From QHXW01 sp035297145 (GTDB lineage Bacteria; Acidobacteriota; Terriglobia; Bryobacterales; Bryobacteraceae): 64,000 nt of DNA. The notes below the pieces were generated by a model. It saw only the letters and a program-made list of their open reading frames with translations, had not been told where the DNA came from and ran no database searches. Below are positions 26,107 through 35,166 of the stretch, one piece after another. How positions within the stretch are numbered: position 1 is the first letter of the stretch; every line of letters starts with the position of its first letter. The stretch lies in contig DATGZN010000026.1 of assembly GCA_035297145.1 (NCBI GenBank), positions 1 through 64,000 of the forward strand, given 5' to 3'. A program made the position numbers and the translations under genes.

Positions 26107-26631
26107 ATGAAGCAGACGAGCGTGATCGACAGAGTCCTGCAAGTGTCCATTGTCGTTCTTCTGGGCACTTTCGCGTGGGTGATATACGATTCCATTTACG
26201 AACGTGTTGTGGAAACAGGGGATCGTGCGCCCGACTTTTCCATCACGGCCGACAACGGGCGCACAATCACGCGCGCTGAGTTCGGCGGCAAGCTGCTGGT
26301 GCTGAACTTTTGGGCGTCGTACTGCGTTCCGTGCATCCAGGAACTGCCATCGCTCGATCAGTTTCAAAGGGAACTGGCGGACCAGGGCGTGGTGGTGCTG
26401 GGTGTCAGTATCGACAAAGACCCGAAAGCCTACAAGCGGTTCTTGGACAAGTACAACGTTTCGTTCCTCACTGCGCGCGATCCGGACAACACGATCAACT
26501 CCAAATACGGGACCTTCAAGATTCCGGAAACGTACCTGATCAACCGCGACGGCAGGGTAGTGGAAAAGATCATCAACGCGACGGACTGGATGGATGACCG
26601 GATGATCAGTTACGTGAAATCGAAGCTCTGA
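26107..26631 (+). CDS. TlpA/ResA-like membrane-anchored thioredoxin
   Basis: A 174-residue thiol-disulfide protein with one N-terminal membrane anchor (residues about 9-26) and a periplasmic thioredoxin fold. The active site is FWASYCVPCIQELPSL, and GVSIDKD and KIPETYLINRDG are TlpA-like. Its usual role is keeping apocytochrome or other thiols reduced, but no cytochrome maturation gene is adjacent. Its stop lies two bases before the next ATG. Confidence 0.9.
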   Translation: MKQTSVIDRVLQVSIVVLLGTFAWVIYDSIYERVVETGDRAPDFSITADNGRTITRAEFGGKLLVLNFWASYCVPCIQELPSLDQFQRELADQGVVVLGVSIDKDPKAYKRFLDKYNVSFLTARDPDNTINSKYGTFKIPETYLINRDGRVVEKIINATDWMDDRMISYVKSKL

Positions 26632-26633
26632 TC

Positions 26634-28061
26634 ATGCTTCCGGCGAAGGCCAAAGAGAAGCTGGCTCAACTGCTGGGCCCGCGCGGCTACCTGGACCGGC
26701 CCGAAGATTTAACCCTCTACGAATACGACGGCAGCGTGGACAAGGCGAGGCCGGACATCGTCGTGTTTCCGCGAACCACCGAAGATGTCGTCGGCATTGT
26801 CAAGATCAGCCGGGAATTCGGCGTGCCCATTGTGGGCAGGGGCGCCGGCACTGGCTTGAGCGGCGGCGCGATTGCGCGCGCGGGCGGCATCATGGTCGGC
26901 TTTGCACGCATGAACCGCATCCTGGAGATCGATCTCGATAATGAGCGTGCCGTGGTGCAGCCTGGCGTGGTGAATCTGGACATCACACTTTTGGTTGACG
27001 CAAATGGGTATTTTTATGCCCCGGACCCATCCAGCCAGCGCGCTTGCACCATCGGCGGAAATGTGGCCGAGAATGCCGGGGGGCCGCATACGCTGGCGTA
27101 TGGCGTCACCACGAATCACGTGCTCGGGCTGGAAGTGGTGCTGCCGGACGGCACTGTGTATACGACCGGCGGCAAGGAACTCGATCTTCCCGGCTACGAT
27201 CTGACCGGTCTGCTCACCGGCTCCGAAGGCACCATGGTGCTGGTGACGAAGGTGATCGTGCGGCTGATGCGCAAGCCGGAACTGGTCAAAACTATTCTGG
27301 CGATCTATGACTCCGACGATGCCGCGGGACGCACGGTTGCTGAGATCACGTCACGCGCGATCACGCCTGTGGCGGTCGAGATGCTGGACGGCGTGATGCT
27401 GAAGATGGTGGAGCAGGCAACGCACGCTGGCTATCCACTCGATGCGGCGGCGGTGTTGCTGATCGAACTGGAAGGCATGCGCGAAGTAGTGGAGGAGCAG
27501 GTGGAGCAGATTCGCGAAGCGGCGCGATCGTGCGGCGCGCGGGAGGTGCGGCTCGCGAAATCGGCTGAAGAGCGCGAGTTGCTGTGGAAAGGGCGCAAGA
27601 ACGCGTTTGGGGCGATCGGGCGTGTGAGTCCTTTCTACTATGTGCAGGACGGCGTGGTGCCTCGAACCAAGATTGTTCCCACACTGCGTTTTATCGGCGA
27701 AGTCGGCAAGAAATACGGGCTGATCATCAGCAATATTTTCCATGCTGGTGACGGCAACATGCACCCCATCATCTTGTTTGACGCGCGGAAGCCGGGCGAC
27801 ATCGAGAAGACCAAGGCTGCTGGGGAAGAGATTCTCAAGTACTGCATTGATGCGGGCGGATCGATTACGGGCGAGCACGGTGTAGGGATGGAGAAGAACG
27901 AGATGATGTCCCATCTGTTCTCCGGGGAAACGCTCGACATGATGCGAGGTTTTAAGGAGCTATTTGATCCTGACAACCGGATGAATCCGGGCAAGGTGCT
28001 GCCGACGGGAAAAGGCTGCCTGGAAATTCGGCAGCCTGCGTTGAGCCCGCTGACGTACTGA
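26634..28061 (+). CDS. GlcD-type FAD-linked oxidase
   Basis: A 475-residue flavoenzyme of the glycolate oxidase subunit D / D-lactate dehydrogenase group. The FAD-binding motif is VGRGAGTGLSGGAIAR with CTIGGNVAENAGGPHTLAYG, and the C-terminal FAD-oxidase domain has FHAGDGNMHPIILFD and GGSITGEHGVG. It oxidises an alpha-hydroxy acid, most likely glycolate or D-lactate. No GlcE or GlcF partner lies beside it. Its last base is shared with the next start. Confidence 0.9.
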   Translation: MLPAKAKEKLAQLLGPRGYLDRPEDLTLYEYDGSVDKARPDIVVFPRTTEDVVGIVKISREFGVPIVGRGAGTGLSGGAIARAGGIMVGFARMNRILEIDLDNERAVVQPGVVNLDITLLVDANGYFYAPDPSSQRACTIGGNVAENAGGPHTLAYGVTTNHVLGLEVVLPDGTVYTTGGKELDLPGYDLTGLLTGSEGTMVLVTKVIVRLMRKPELVKTILAIYDSDDAAGRTVAEITSRAITPVAVEMLDGVMLKMVEQATHAGYPLDAAAVLLIELEGMREVVEEQVEQIREAARSCGAREVRLAKSAEERELLWKGRKNAFGAIGRVSPFYYVQDGVVPRTKIVPTLRFIGEVGKKYGLIISNIFHAGDGNMHPIILFDARKPGDIEKTKAAGEEILKYCIDAGGSITGEHGVGMEKNEMMSHLFSGETLDMMRGFKELFDPDNRMNPGKVLPTGKGCLEIRQPALSPLTY

Positions 28062-28720
28062 TGTTTGGAATGGACCAGACCAAGACGCAGGAGAAGCCGA
28101 TCCGTGGGCCCGAGGGCTTACCCGCGGGTGTCATCGTCAGTCCGGATACCCGTCGCGTGCAGCGTGTGCCGCCGGGACAGTCGCGCACGTTGAAGTGGCC
28201 AGTGCTGGATGCGAGCGGCGCTCCGGAAATCGCGATCGAGCGCTGGAAATTTCGCATCGGCGGCAAAGTGGCGAAGCCGGTGGAGTGGAACTGGGAGGAA
28301 TTCCAGAAGCTGCCGCGCGTGAAGGTTTTCTCGGATTTTCACTGTGTCACGCGCTGGTCGCGGTTGGGCAATCTGTGGGAAGGGGTGGCAACTCGCGAGC
28401 TGGTTGAGCGAGCGGGCGGCGCATTGCCGGATGCGCGTTTCACGCTGGCACACGGCTATGACGGCGGCTGGACCACCAACATGCCGCTCGAAGATTTTCT
28501 GGCGGAAGACGCGATCGTCGCGTTTCTGCATGACGGAGAACCGCTTTCGGTTGAGCACGGTGGCCCGGCGCGTCTGATCGTGCCGCGTTTATATGCGTGG
28601 AAGAGCGCGAAATGGGTGGCGGGCGTGGAACTGCTGGATCGCGATCAGGCCGGTTTCTGGGAGCGGAACGGTTATCACATGCATGGCGATCCTTGGGCGG
28701 AAGAGCGGTACGGCTGGTGA
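28061..28720 (+). CDS. sulfite oxidase-like molybdopterin oxidoreductase
   Basis: A 219-residue protein with the oxidoreductase molybdopterin-binding domain. The molybdenum-ligand cysteine is in DFHCVTRWSRLGNLWEGV. It has no Tat signal, unlike MsrP/YedY, so it is a cytoplasmic sulfite oxidase-like form. It overlaps the GlcD-type gene by one base. The substrate is not known. Confidence 0.88.
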   Translation: MFGMDQTKTQEKPIRGPEGLPAGVIVSPDTRRVQRVPPGQSRTLKWPVLDASGAPEIAIERWKFRIGGKVAKPVEWNWEEFQKLPRVKVFSDFHCVTRWSRLGNLWEGVATRELVERAGGALPDARFTLAHGYDGGWTTNMPLEDFLAEDAIVAFLHDGEPLSVEHGGPARLIVPRLYAWKSAKWVAGVELLDRDQAGFWERNGYHMHGDPWAEERYGW

Positions 28721-28724
28721 AGTT

Positions 28725-28955
28725 TCAGAGATAACGCAGCATTTCTTCGTGTGACAGCCCAGCCTGTTTGACGATGGATTCCAGAGTCCGCCGCTTTAAA
28801 TCGCGGTTGTGCAAGGGAAGGGTAACACGCAGTGCAGCATTGTCGGGATGCTTGAGGATGTACTGACTGCCGCTGATGTGATGGATGAAGAATCCTGCTC
28901 TTTCCAGCGCTCGCAGCAGGGCGCGAGGTTTGAGGGCAGGCAGCCGCACTGCCAC
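28725..28955 (-). CDS. hicA: HicA family toxin, catalytic His replaced
   Basis: A 76-residue HicA-type mRNA-interferase fold (ALERAGFFIHHISGSQYILKH and TLPLHNRDLKRRTLESI). The usual catalytic histidine in GSH is glutamine here (G29-S30-Q31), so RNase activity may be lost or altered. It follows hicB with a one-base overlap, the reverse of the commonest order. Confidence 0.82.
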   Translation of the reverse strand: MAVRLPALKPRALLRALERAGFFIHHISGSQYILKHPDNAALRVTLPLHNRDLKRRTLESIVKQAGLSHEEMLRYL

Positions 28956-29218
28956 TAGGATGGAGCGGGTACCCGAAGTTCTTCCTTGACAGGATCGAGG
29001 ACGAGTTTTTTGTCGACGGGGATTGGCAACCCGTCCTTCTTCAGGCTTTCCACGTACGCGCGGATGGCATCGCGCGCCATTTCCCGCGCCTCATCGAGCG
29101 TTTCGCCTTCAGTGACTAGGCCCGGCAAGGCGGGGCAGGTTACTACGTAACCACCCTCTTCGGCTGGCTCGTAGAGTACGGTGAAACGATACTCCCGCTC
29201 ACCAAAGTTAATCTCCAC
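28955..29218 (-). CDS. hicB: HicB family antitoxin
   Basis: An 87-residue protein with the partial RNase-H-like HicB fold (FTVLYEPAEEGGYVVTCPALPGLVTEGETLDEA). It lacks the usual C-terminal DNA-binding helix-turn-helix, so any autoregulation would differ. It precedes and overlaps hicA, and should neutralise it. Confidence 0.84.
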   Translation of the reverse strand: MEINFGEREYRFTVLYEPAEEGGYVVTCPALPGLVTEGETLDEAREMARDAIRAYVESLKKDGLPIPVDKKLVLDPVKEELRVPAPS

Positions 29219-29297
29219 GGTTCAATTGTAGCGCGGGAGCAAACTGGTAAGCCTGACGCAGTGCCTGTATCATGGATAGAGGAAGCGCACCTCCCGC

Positions 29298-32200
29298 ATG
29301 GCAGTCAAACCAGAACCCAATGTAGGCGTGAATAGTTGGCTCGAAGACGAGCTTTATCAGCAATATCTGCACGACCGAGGAGCGGTCGACGAGAGCTGGA
29401 AGCACGTGTTTGAAGATGGCGGCGGAAACGGCCACCCGCCTGCGGAACCCGTGCGGCCGGCGGAAAAAGAGTTGCAGTCCGTTTCGGGCGAGGAACTGGT
29501 CCCGCTCCGAGGGGCGGCGGCGCGTATCGCGGAAAACATGGACGCGAGTCTCGCGGTCCCGGTGGCGACGTCGCAGCGCACCATTCCGGTCAAAGTCATC
29601 GACGAGAACCGGCGCATTATCAATCACCACCGTACGCTGCTCGGGAAGAGCAAGGTTTCGTATACGCACATCATCGGCTGGGCGATTGTGCGGTCGCTCG
29701 AATATTTTCCAGGCTTGAATCACGCATATGCGGAGCAGAATGGCGAGCCGTTTCGCGTCATGCACAAGACCATCAATCTGGGTATCGCGGTGGATGTCGC
29801 GGGCAAGAACGGCTCGAGGAATTTGCTGGTGCCGAATCTGAAAAATGCCGGCGAAATGGATTTTCAGCAATACGTGACGGCGTTCGACAATCTGGTCAGC
29901 CGGGCGCGCAGCGGAAAGCTCACCAGCGAGGATTTTCAGGGCACCACGATTTCCATCACCAATCCTGGAACCGTGGGAACGATGCAATCCACGCCGCGGC
30001 TGATGGTTGGCCAGGGCGCGATTATCGCCGTGGGTACCATCGACTATCCGGCGGAATACCAGGGCACCGCGCCGGAGATGCGAGCAGCGCTGGGCATCAG
30101 CAAGGTCATGACGCTGACCTGCACGTACGATCACCGCATCATTCAGGGTGCGGAATCCGGCATGTTTCTGGGCAAGCTGCAGGCGCTGGTGAATGGGGAC
30201 GACAGTTTCTACGAAGAGATTTTCGAACATCTGAAGCTGCCCTATAATCCGGTGCGCTGGGAACCGGATCGACAGGTGAGCCTTCCGGGTGCGACGGGGC
30301 ACACGGCGGAAGTCGCGAAGGAAGCGGCGGTGCTCCAGTTGATTAACGCGTACCGCGTGCGCGGGCACCTGATCGCGGATCTCGATCCGCTGGGCGGCGA
30401 GCCGAGCTACCATCCGGAGCTGGATCCGCTGCGCTACGGGCTGACCATCTGGGACCTGGATCGCGAATTTCTCACCGGCTCGCTAGGTGAAGCGATCGGC
30501 GAAGGCGTGCCCAAGTCGGTTGCCACGCTGCGCGAGATTCTCGAAACGCTGCGCCAGACTTACTGCGGCAAGATCGGATGCGAGTACATGAACATCCAGC
30601 ATCCGGAGCAGAAGCGCTGGTTGCAGCAGCGTATGGAACCCGAAGCGAACTACTGGCCGCTCGATCGTGAAGTGCGGCTGCGCATTCTGGAAGAGCTGGT
30701 CGCCGCGGAGCAATTCGAGCATTTCCTCCACTCGCGTTTTGTGGGACAGAAGCGGTTTTCATTGCAAGGCGCGGAGACGGCAATTGCAATTTTGGATGAA
30801 CTGCTGGATCGCGCGGCAGATCGTAAGGTACATGAGGTCGTCATCGGGATGGCGCACCGCGGGCGGCTTACCGTGCTGGCGAATGTGGTCGGAAAACCGC
30901 TAGCGCAGATCTTTTCTGAGTTTGAGGGCAACATCGATCCCTCCAGCACGCAGGGCTCGGGCGACGTGAAATATCACCTGGGCGCTCGCGGCGTGCGGCG
31001 ATCGGAATCGGGCAAGGAGATTGTGGTTTCGGTTGCGCCCAATCCGAGTCACCTGGAGGCGGTCGATCCGGTGGTGGAAGGCATCGTGCGGCCGAAGCAG
31101 GATCGATTGGGCGATACCGCGCGGGAACGCGTGATTCCGCTGCTGATTCACGGTGACGCTGCGTTCGCGGGGCAGGGAGTGGTCGCGGAGACGCTCAATC
31201 TTTCACAGCTCGACGGCTATTCAACTGGCGGTACCATCCACCTGATCATCAACAACCAGATTGGTTTCACGACGCTGCCCGACGAGGCGCGATCGACGCC
31301 GTACTCGACCGATGTAGCGCGTATGGTGCAGGCGCCGATTTTCCACGTAAACGGCGACGATCCCGAGGCGGCCATACGGGTGGCGCAGATCGCATTCGAT
31401 TACCGGCAGGAGTTCAAGAAAGATGTCGTGATCGACATGTTCTGCTACCGCCGGTGGGGGCACAACGAAGCCGACGATCCGAGTTACACGCAGCCGCTGC
31501 TTTACAAGAAGATCAAGGACCATCCTTCCGTGGCGGTGCTTTATGGTGAACGGCTGACGCGCGAGGAGGTGCTCGGTTCGCAAGATCTCCAGGCGATCTA
31601 CAAGCGCCAGACCGCGCGGCTCAGCGAGGCGTTTGACTCCGCGCAAGAGCGGGCTGAGCGCTTCGAAGTGCAGGAGCTGAGTGCCGTGCCCGAGGGGGAG
31701 ATCACGAACGTTCCTCAGGCAACCGCGGTAAATCGGGCTTTGCTGGAACGCGTGGTACAGGGGATCACGTACTTCCCGGAGAATTTCCATCTGCATCCCA
31801 AGCTGCACGGATTTGTGGAGAAACGGAAGGAAGCTTGGGAAAAAGGCGGGCCGATCGACTGGGCCTATGGCGAGGCGCTGGCTTTCGGATCGCTCGTGCT
31901 CGAAGGGACGCCGGTGCGGTTGAGCGGCCAGGACTCCGGCCGCGGTACATTCAGCCAACGTCACCTGGTTTTCTACGACGCCGACACGGGCCGCAAGTAC
32001 TCTCCATTGCAGCATCTCGCCAGTGGTCAGGCACGCTTCGATGTGTTTGACAGCTCGCTCAGCGAGTTCGCGGTGCTTGGATTCGAGTTCGGGTACAGCG
32101 TTGCCGATCCGTTGACGCTGGTGATGTGGGAAGCGCAGTTCGGCGATTTCGCCAATGGTGCGCAGGTGATGATCGATCAGTTCATCGTCGCCGCGGAATC

Positions 32201-32948
32201 CAAATGGGGCCAGCCCAGCGGGCTGGTGATGCTGTTGCCGCACGGCTACGAAGGGCAGGGGCCGGAGCATTCGAGCGCGCGGATGGAGCGCTTCCTGGTG
32301 CTTTCGGCGGAGCAGAATATACAAGTGACGAACTGTTCGACGCCCGCGCAATACTTCCATCTGCTACGGCGCCAGATGTGTGGCGGCGCCGACCGCCGCG
32401 GCATGCGAAAACCGCTCATCATTTTTACTCCGAAGCGTATGCTGCGCTATCCGCGCGCGACTTCGACGTTCGCCGACCTGACCACGGGCGGGTTCCGCGA
32501 GGTGCTGGACGACCCCGGATTAGCGGACACGGGACGCGTGTCGCGGGTCGTGTTCTGTACTGGACAGATGTATTACGATCTCGCGGCGGCTCGTGCGGAA
32601 CAGAAATCCGAGCAGGCGGCCATCGTGCGCATCGAGCAGCTGTACCCTTTTGCGGCGGAGCAGGTGAAGGACGTGCTGCTGCGATATCCCATCACCTGTG
32701 AAGTGGTGTGGGCGCAGGAAGAGCCGCGCAACATGGGCCCGTGGCGGTTCATTTCCGAGCAAATGGAGCCACTGCTCTCACCGACGCAACGCGAAATCCG
32801 CTACGTAGGCCGTCCCGAGAGCGCCAGCCCGGCAACCGGTTCGCTGAAACGCCACCAGGAAGAGCAGGCGGAGATCGTTCGGGAAGCATTGACGCCCGGC
32901 GCGGCGTCGAGCAAGCTACGGGTGGTGGGACGGCGCAAGCGAAGCTGA
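29298..32948 (+). CDS. kgd: fused E2-E1 2-oxoglutarate dehydrogenase (Kgd/OdhA type)
   Basis: A 1216-residue enzyme for 2-oxoglutarate oxidation or decarboxylation in the TCA cycle. Residues 1-90 are a linker, about 95-330 are an E2 acyltransferase domain (SYTHIIGWAIV, catalytic TYDHRIIQGAESG), and about 340-1216 are the thiamine-diphosphate E1 (GMAHRGRLTVLANVVGKP, HGDAAFAGQGVVAETLNLS). There is no lipoyl domain. This is the layout of mycobacterial Kgd and corynebacterial OdhA, so it should need a lipoylated E2 such as AceF in trans. No sucB or lpd is in the window. Confidence 0.93.
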   Translation: MAVKPEPNVGVNSWLEDELYQQYLHDRGAVDESWKHVFEDGGGNGHPPAEPVRPAEKELQSVSGEELVPLRGAAARIAENMDASLAVPVATSQRTIPVKVIDENRRIINHHRTLLGKSKVSYTHIIGWAIVRSLEYFPGLNHAYAEQNGEPFRVMHKTINLGIAVDVAGKNGSRNLLVPNLKNAGEMDFQQYVTAFDNLVSRARSGKLTSEDFQGTTISITNPGTVGTMQSTPRLMVGQGAIIAVGTIDYPAEYQGTAPEMRAALGISKVMTLTCTYDHRIIQGAESGMFLGKLQALVNGDDSFYEEIFEHLKLPYNPVRWEPDRQVSLPGATGHTAEVAKEAAVLQLINAYRVRGHLIADLDPLGGEPSYHPELDPLRYGLTIWDLDREFLTGSLGEAIGEGVPKSVATLREILETLRQTYCGKIGCEYMNIQHPEQKRWLQQRMEPEANYWPLDREVRLRILEELVAAEQFEHFLHSRFVGQKRFSLQGAETAIAILDELLDRAADRKVHEVVIGMAHRGRLTVLANVVGKPLAQIFSEFEGNIDPSSTQGSGDVKYHLGARGVRRSESGKEIVVSVAPNPSHLEAVDPVVEGIVRPKQDRLGDTARERVIPLLIHGDAAFAGQGVVAETLNLSQLDGYSTGGTIHLIINNQIGFTTLPDEARSTPYSTDVARMVQAPIFHVNGDDPEAAIRVAQIAFDYRQEFKKDVVIDMFCYRRWGHNEADDPSYTQPLLYKKIKDHPSVAVLYGERLTREEVLGSQDLQAIYKRQTARLSEAFDSAQERAERFEVQELSAVPEGEITNVPQATAVNRALLERVVQGITYFPENFHLHPKLHGFVEKRKEAWEKGGPIDWAYGEALAFGSLVLEGTPVRLSGQDSGRGTFSQRHLVFYDADTGRKYSPLQHLASGQARFDVFDSSLSEFAVLGFEFGYSVADPLTLVMWEAQFGDFANGAQVMIDQFIVAAESKWGQPSGLVMLLPHGYEGQGPEHSSARMERFLVLSAEQNIQVTNCSTPAQYFHLLRRQMCGGADRRGMRKPLIIFTPKRMLRYPRATSTFADLTTGGFREVLDDPGLADTGRVSRVVFCTGQMYYDLAAARAEQKSEQAAIVRIEQLYPFAAEQVKDVLLRYPITCEVVWAQEEPRNMGPWRFISEQMEPLLSPTQREIRYVGRPESASPATGSLKRHQEEQAEIVREALTPGAASSKLRVVGRRKRS

Positions 32949-32958
32949 GCGGGGAGAC

Positions 32959-33168
32959 TTACTGCACAACCGTCTCGTACGCGTCATCTGCGGTCATGGC
33001 CTGGGTGGTGGCGCCATCGACGATGCCCCGCACGAAGAACAACATTGTCGTGAACCAGAGCGCGACGACAAACGCCAGCCCGACCGCGGACACGACCATG
33101 GCGCCCGATCCGAACCAGAGATAAGTTCCGCTTTGCACTCCGTCCATTGCTGTGTTTGTGTTGCGCAT
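32959..33168 (-). CDS. small membrane protein
   Basis: A 69-residue protein with a long hydrophobic region (about residues 18-48) that could be one or two helices. ATG 33168 has GGAGG five bases upstream, so the longer frame from 33213 is not used. It is divergent from the ECF sigma gene at 33341 and may belong to the same system. Not recognised. Confidence 0.6.
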   Translation of the reverse strand: MRNTNTAMDGVQSGTYLWFGSGAMVVSAVGLAFVVALWFTTMLFFVRGIVDGATTQAMTADDAYETVVQ

Positions 33169-33303
33169 CGTCGCCTCCGCCGTTGTTGAAGCAAGCCAAT
33201 CTCCAGGACGCAACTGTTAAAAACAAAAGACTTGTCGTAAGTTTGGTTGGCGAACGGTCTATCCAATCTGCCTACTGCCTAACCAAACGGATAGATTCGC
33301 CCT

Positions 33304-33329
33304 AACCGCTAAACCTTTCTACAGTCTAA
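33304..33329 (+). promoter_or_regulatory. candidate ECF-type promoter
   Basis: AACC at 33304-33307 and GTCTAA at 33324-33329 are 16 bases apart, the typical -35/-10 spacing of ECF sigma promoters, and GTCTAA matches the SigE-type -10. The start of transcription would fall about 10 bases before ATG 33341. This suggests self-activation of the operon. Confidence 0.4.
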
Positions 33330-33340
33330 AGAGCAGCCGG

Positions 33341-33919
33341 ATGGGACAAAGCGATGCCGAGGCGATCGCACAGATCCGCGCCGGGAATGCCGACGCGTTT
33401 CGTGTGCTGGTGGAGCGCCATAGCCGCAGTGTCTTCCGCCTGGCGTTTCGTATGACGGGTAACCAACAGGACGCGGAGGATCTGGTGCAAGAGACCTACT
33501 TGCGAGCCTACCGGCAGATTCGGAAGTATGACGGCCGGGCGGCTTTCGGTACATGGCTTTACCGTATCGCCGCGAATTGCTCGCTGGACCTGATCCGGGC
33601 GCGCAAGCGGCGGCAGGAGCAGCAGACGCCTGTGGATGATGACGGGCAGGAAGTAGCGGCAGCGGCTGCATCGGACGCGCCTACGCCGGACCGCCTGGCC
33701 TTCAGCGTCGAGTTGCAGCAACTCCTCGGGCCCGCGCTTAACCTTTTGAGCCCGACGGAACGGACCGCGTTTGTGCTGCGGCATTACGAAGGCATGTGTA
33801 TTGAGGACATTGGGCAAGCTCTCGGCGTCCAGGCGGGCGCGGCTAAGCACAGCGTGTTTCGCGCCGTGCAGAAGCTGCGGCGCGTGCTCGAGCCCGCGGT
33901 GAGTACGGGAAGGCCATGA
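33341..33919 (+). CDS. ECF RNA polymerase sigma factor
   Basis: A 192-residue group IV sigma factor, first gene of a five-gene operon. Region 2 motifs are GNQQDAEDLVQETYLRAYRQ and AFGTWLYRIAANCSLDLIR; region 4 is RTAFVLRHYEGMCIEDIGQALG followed by AAKHSVFRAVQKL. It overlaps the anti-sigma gene by four bases (ATGA). Confidence 0.93.
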   Translation: MGQSDAEAIAQIRAGNADAFRVLVERHSRSVFRLAFRMTGNQQDAEDLVQETYLRAYRQIRKYDGRAAFGTWLYRIAANCSLDLIRARKRRQEQQTPVDDDGQEVAAAAASDAPTPDRLAFSVELQQLLGPALNLLSPTERTAFVLRHYEGMCIEDIGQALGVQAGAAKHSVFRAVQKLRRVLEPAVSTGRP

Positions 33920-34668
33920 AACATCTGAATGAAGAGGACCTGGTCCTGCATTACTACGGGGAAGGTGCGGCCGGCGCAGGTGAGCACCTCGAAACATGTG
34001 ACGCGTGCCGCGCATCGTTCGAGTCCCTGGCGCGCGTGCTGCGGGCCATGGACAGGCTGGACGCACCAGAGCCGCTAGAAGGGTACGAAGGCCGCGTGTG
34101 GAACAGGCTCAGGCCGGAGTTGAAGAATTCGAGGGAACACTGGTGGAACCATCTTGCCTTATGGCTCACACCCCGGCACCTGGGGGGGGCGGCGGCGATG
34201 GCGGCGCTGCTGGTGGCGGCGTTTCTGGCCGGAAGAGTTTCGCAGCAACGGCAGCAGGTGGCGGGCCTCTCCGGCCCGGTGCGGGAGCGCATCATGCTGG
34301 TGGCGGTGGGCGAGCACCTGGAGCGCTCGCAAATGATCCTGGTTGAGCTGATCAATAATGCATCGGCGGGGCCGGTGGACATCACGGAAGAGCAGGAGCG
34401 CGCGCGGGATCTGGTCGACGAGAACCGGCTCTACCGCCAGGTGGCGCTCAAGAGTGGTGACACGGGCGTGTCGAGCGTGCTGGATGAGCTGGAGCGTACG
34501 CTGCTCGAGGTGGCGCACAGCCCATCGAAACTTGATTCGGTGGAGTTCGCGCGGATTCGGGAGCGCATCGAGGCGGAAGGAATCCTGTTCAAGATTCGCG
34601 TGGTAGGCAGCAACTTGAGAGAGCGGGAACGATCTCCGCTCGGGCCGCAAGTGGGCAAGGCGCTTTAA
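33916..34668 (+). CDS. zinc-finger anti-sigma factor with long periplasmic part
   Basis: A 250-residue protein. The cytoplasmic zinc motif is H24-x3-C28-x2-C31, one membrane helix lies near residues 92-110 (AAMAALLVAAFLAG), and the remaining 140 residues are a helical, charged periplasmic domain. It should sequester the sigma factor encoded just upstream. The periplasmic domain is the likely sensor and could contact the exported proteins encoded downstream. Confidence 0.83.
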   Translation: MKHLNEEDLVLHYYGEGAAGAGEHLETCDACRASFESLARVLRAMDRLDAPEPLEGYEGRVWNRLRPELKNSREHWWNHLALWLTPRHLGGAAAMAALLVAAFLAGRVSQQRQQVAGLSGPVRERIMLVAVGEHLERSQMILVELINNASAGPVDITEEQERARDLVDENRLYRQVALKSGDTGVSSVLDELERTLLEVAHSPSKLDSVEFARIRERIEAEGILFKIRVVGSNLRERERSPLGPQVGKAL

Positions 34669-34678
34669 GGGAGGGGAA

Positions 34679-35164
34679 ATGAGGACATTCGCGACGTTTT
34701 TGTTGGTAGTAGCGGGAGTTGGCGGCTTGATCACAGCGCAGCGCCTGGAAACTGCGCACAAGAATGGCGACTCGAAGAAGTCGGTGCAGCAGTTGGCTGA
34801 TAGCGAAGAAGATCGCGATGAGCTATTGGCGGAAGCCGATGAGCAGCAAGCCGAGCGCGATCAAGCGCAAGCCGACGGGGATCAGGAGCAGGCTGGGCGA
34901 GATCAGGCTCAGGCGGAACGCGATCAGCAACAAGCGGAGCTCGACCAACAACAAGCTGAGCGTGATCAAGGACAAGCCGAGCGAGACCAGCAGCAGGCGG
35001 AGCTGGATCAGCAACAGGCCGAGCGCGACCAGGAACAAGCCGAGCGGGACGAGGAACAGGCGGAGCGTGATCAGGAGCAAGCGGAACGCGAGCAGGAGTT
35101 CGCGGCGCCGGCCCCGCACGTGCCACCCGCCTCGGCAGTCGCACCCAATAGACGGGAGAAGTAG
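34679..35164 (+). CDS. exported protein of 13 AERDQxQ heptads
   Basis: A 161-residue protein with a signal or anchor (residues about 4-20), a short charged linker, then 13 heptads from residue 51 to 141 with consensus A-E-R-D-Q-x-Q, and a Pro/Ala tail. The heptads have no large hydrophobic residue; alanine is the only candidate core residue, so a single alpha-helix or Ala-packed coil is likely. GGGAGGGG precedes the ATG. Tail and anchor suggest a rigid periplasmic spacer. No family recognised. Confidence 0.78.
   Translation: MRTFATFLLVVAGVGGLITAQRLETAHKNGDSKKSVQQLADSEEDRDELLAEADEQQAERDQAQADGDQEQAGRDQAQAERDQQQAELDQQQAERDQGQAERDQQQAELDQQQAERDQEQAERDEEQAERDQEQAEREQEFAAPAPHVPPASAVAPNRREK
34829..35101 (+). 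repeat. 13 tandem 21-bp coding repeats
   Basis: Imperfect 21-base units encode the AERDQxQ heptads. Synonymous positions vary between units (for example GAGCGT, GAGCGC, GAACGC), which indicates selection on the protein pattern rather than very recent duplication. Confidence 0.85.
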
Positions 35165-35166
35165 TC

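Noticed and set aside
29208..30413. Minus-strand frame of 401 codons
   Set aside because: Fully antisense to the E2 domain of the Kgd-type gene, which has clear motifs.
31221..32360. Minus-strand frame of 379 codons
   Set aside because: Antisense shadow of the E1 domain; a product of high GC.
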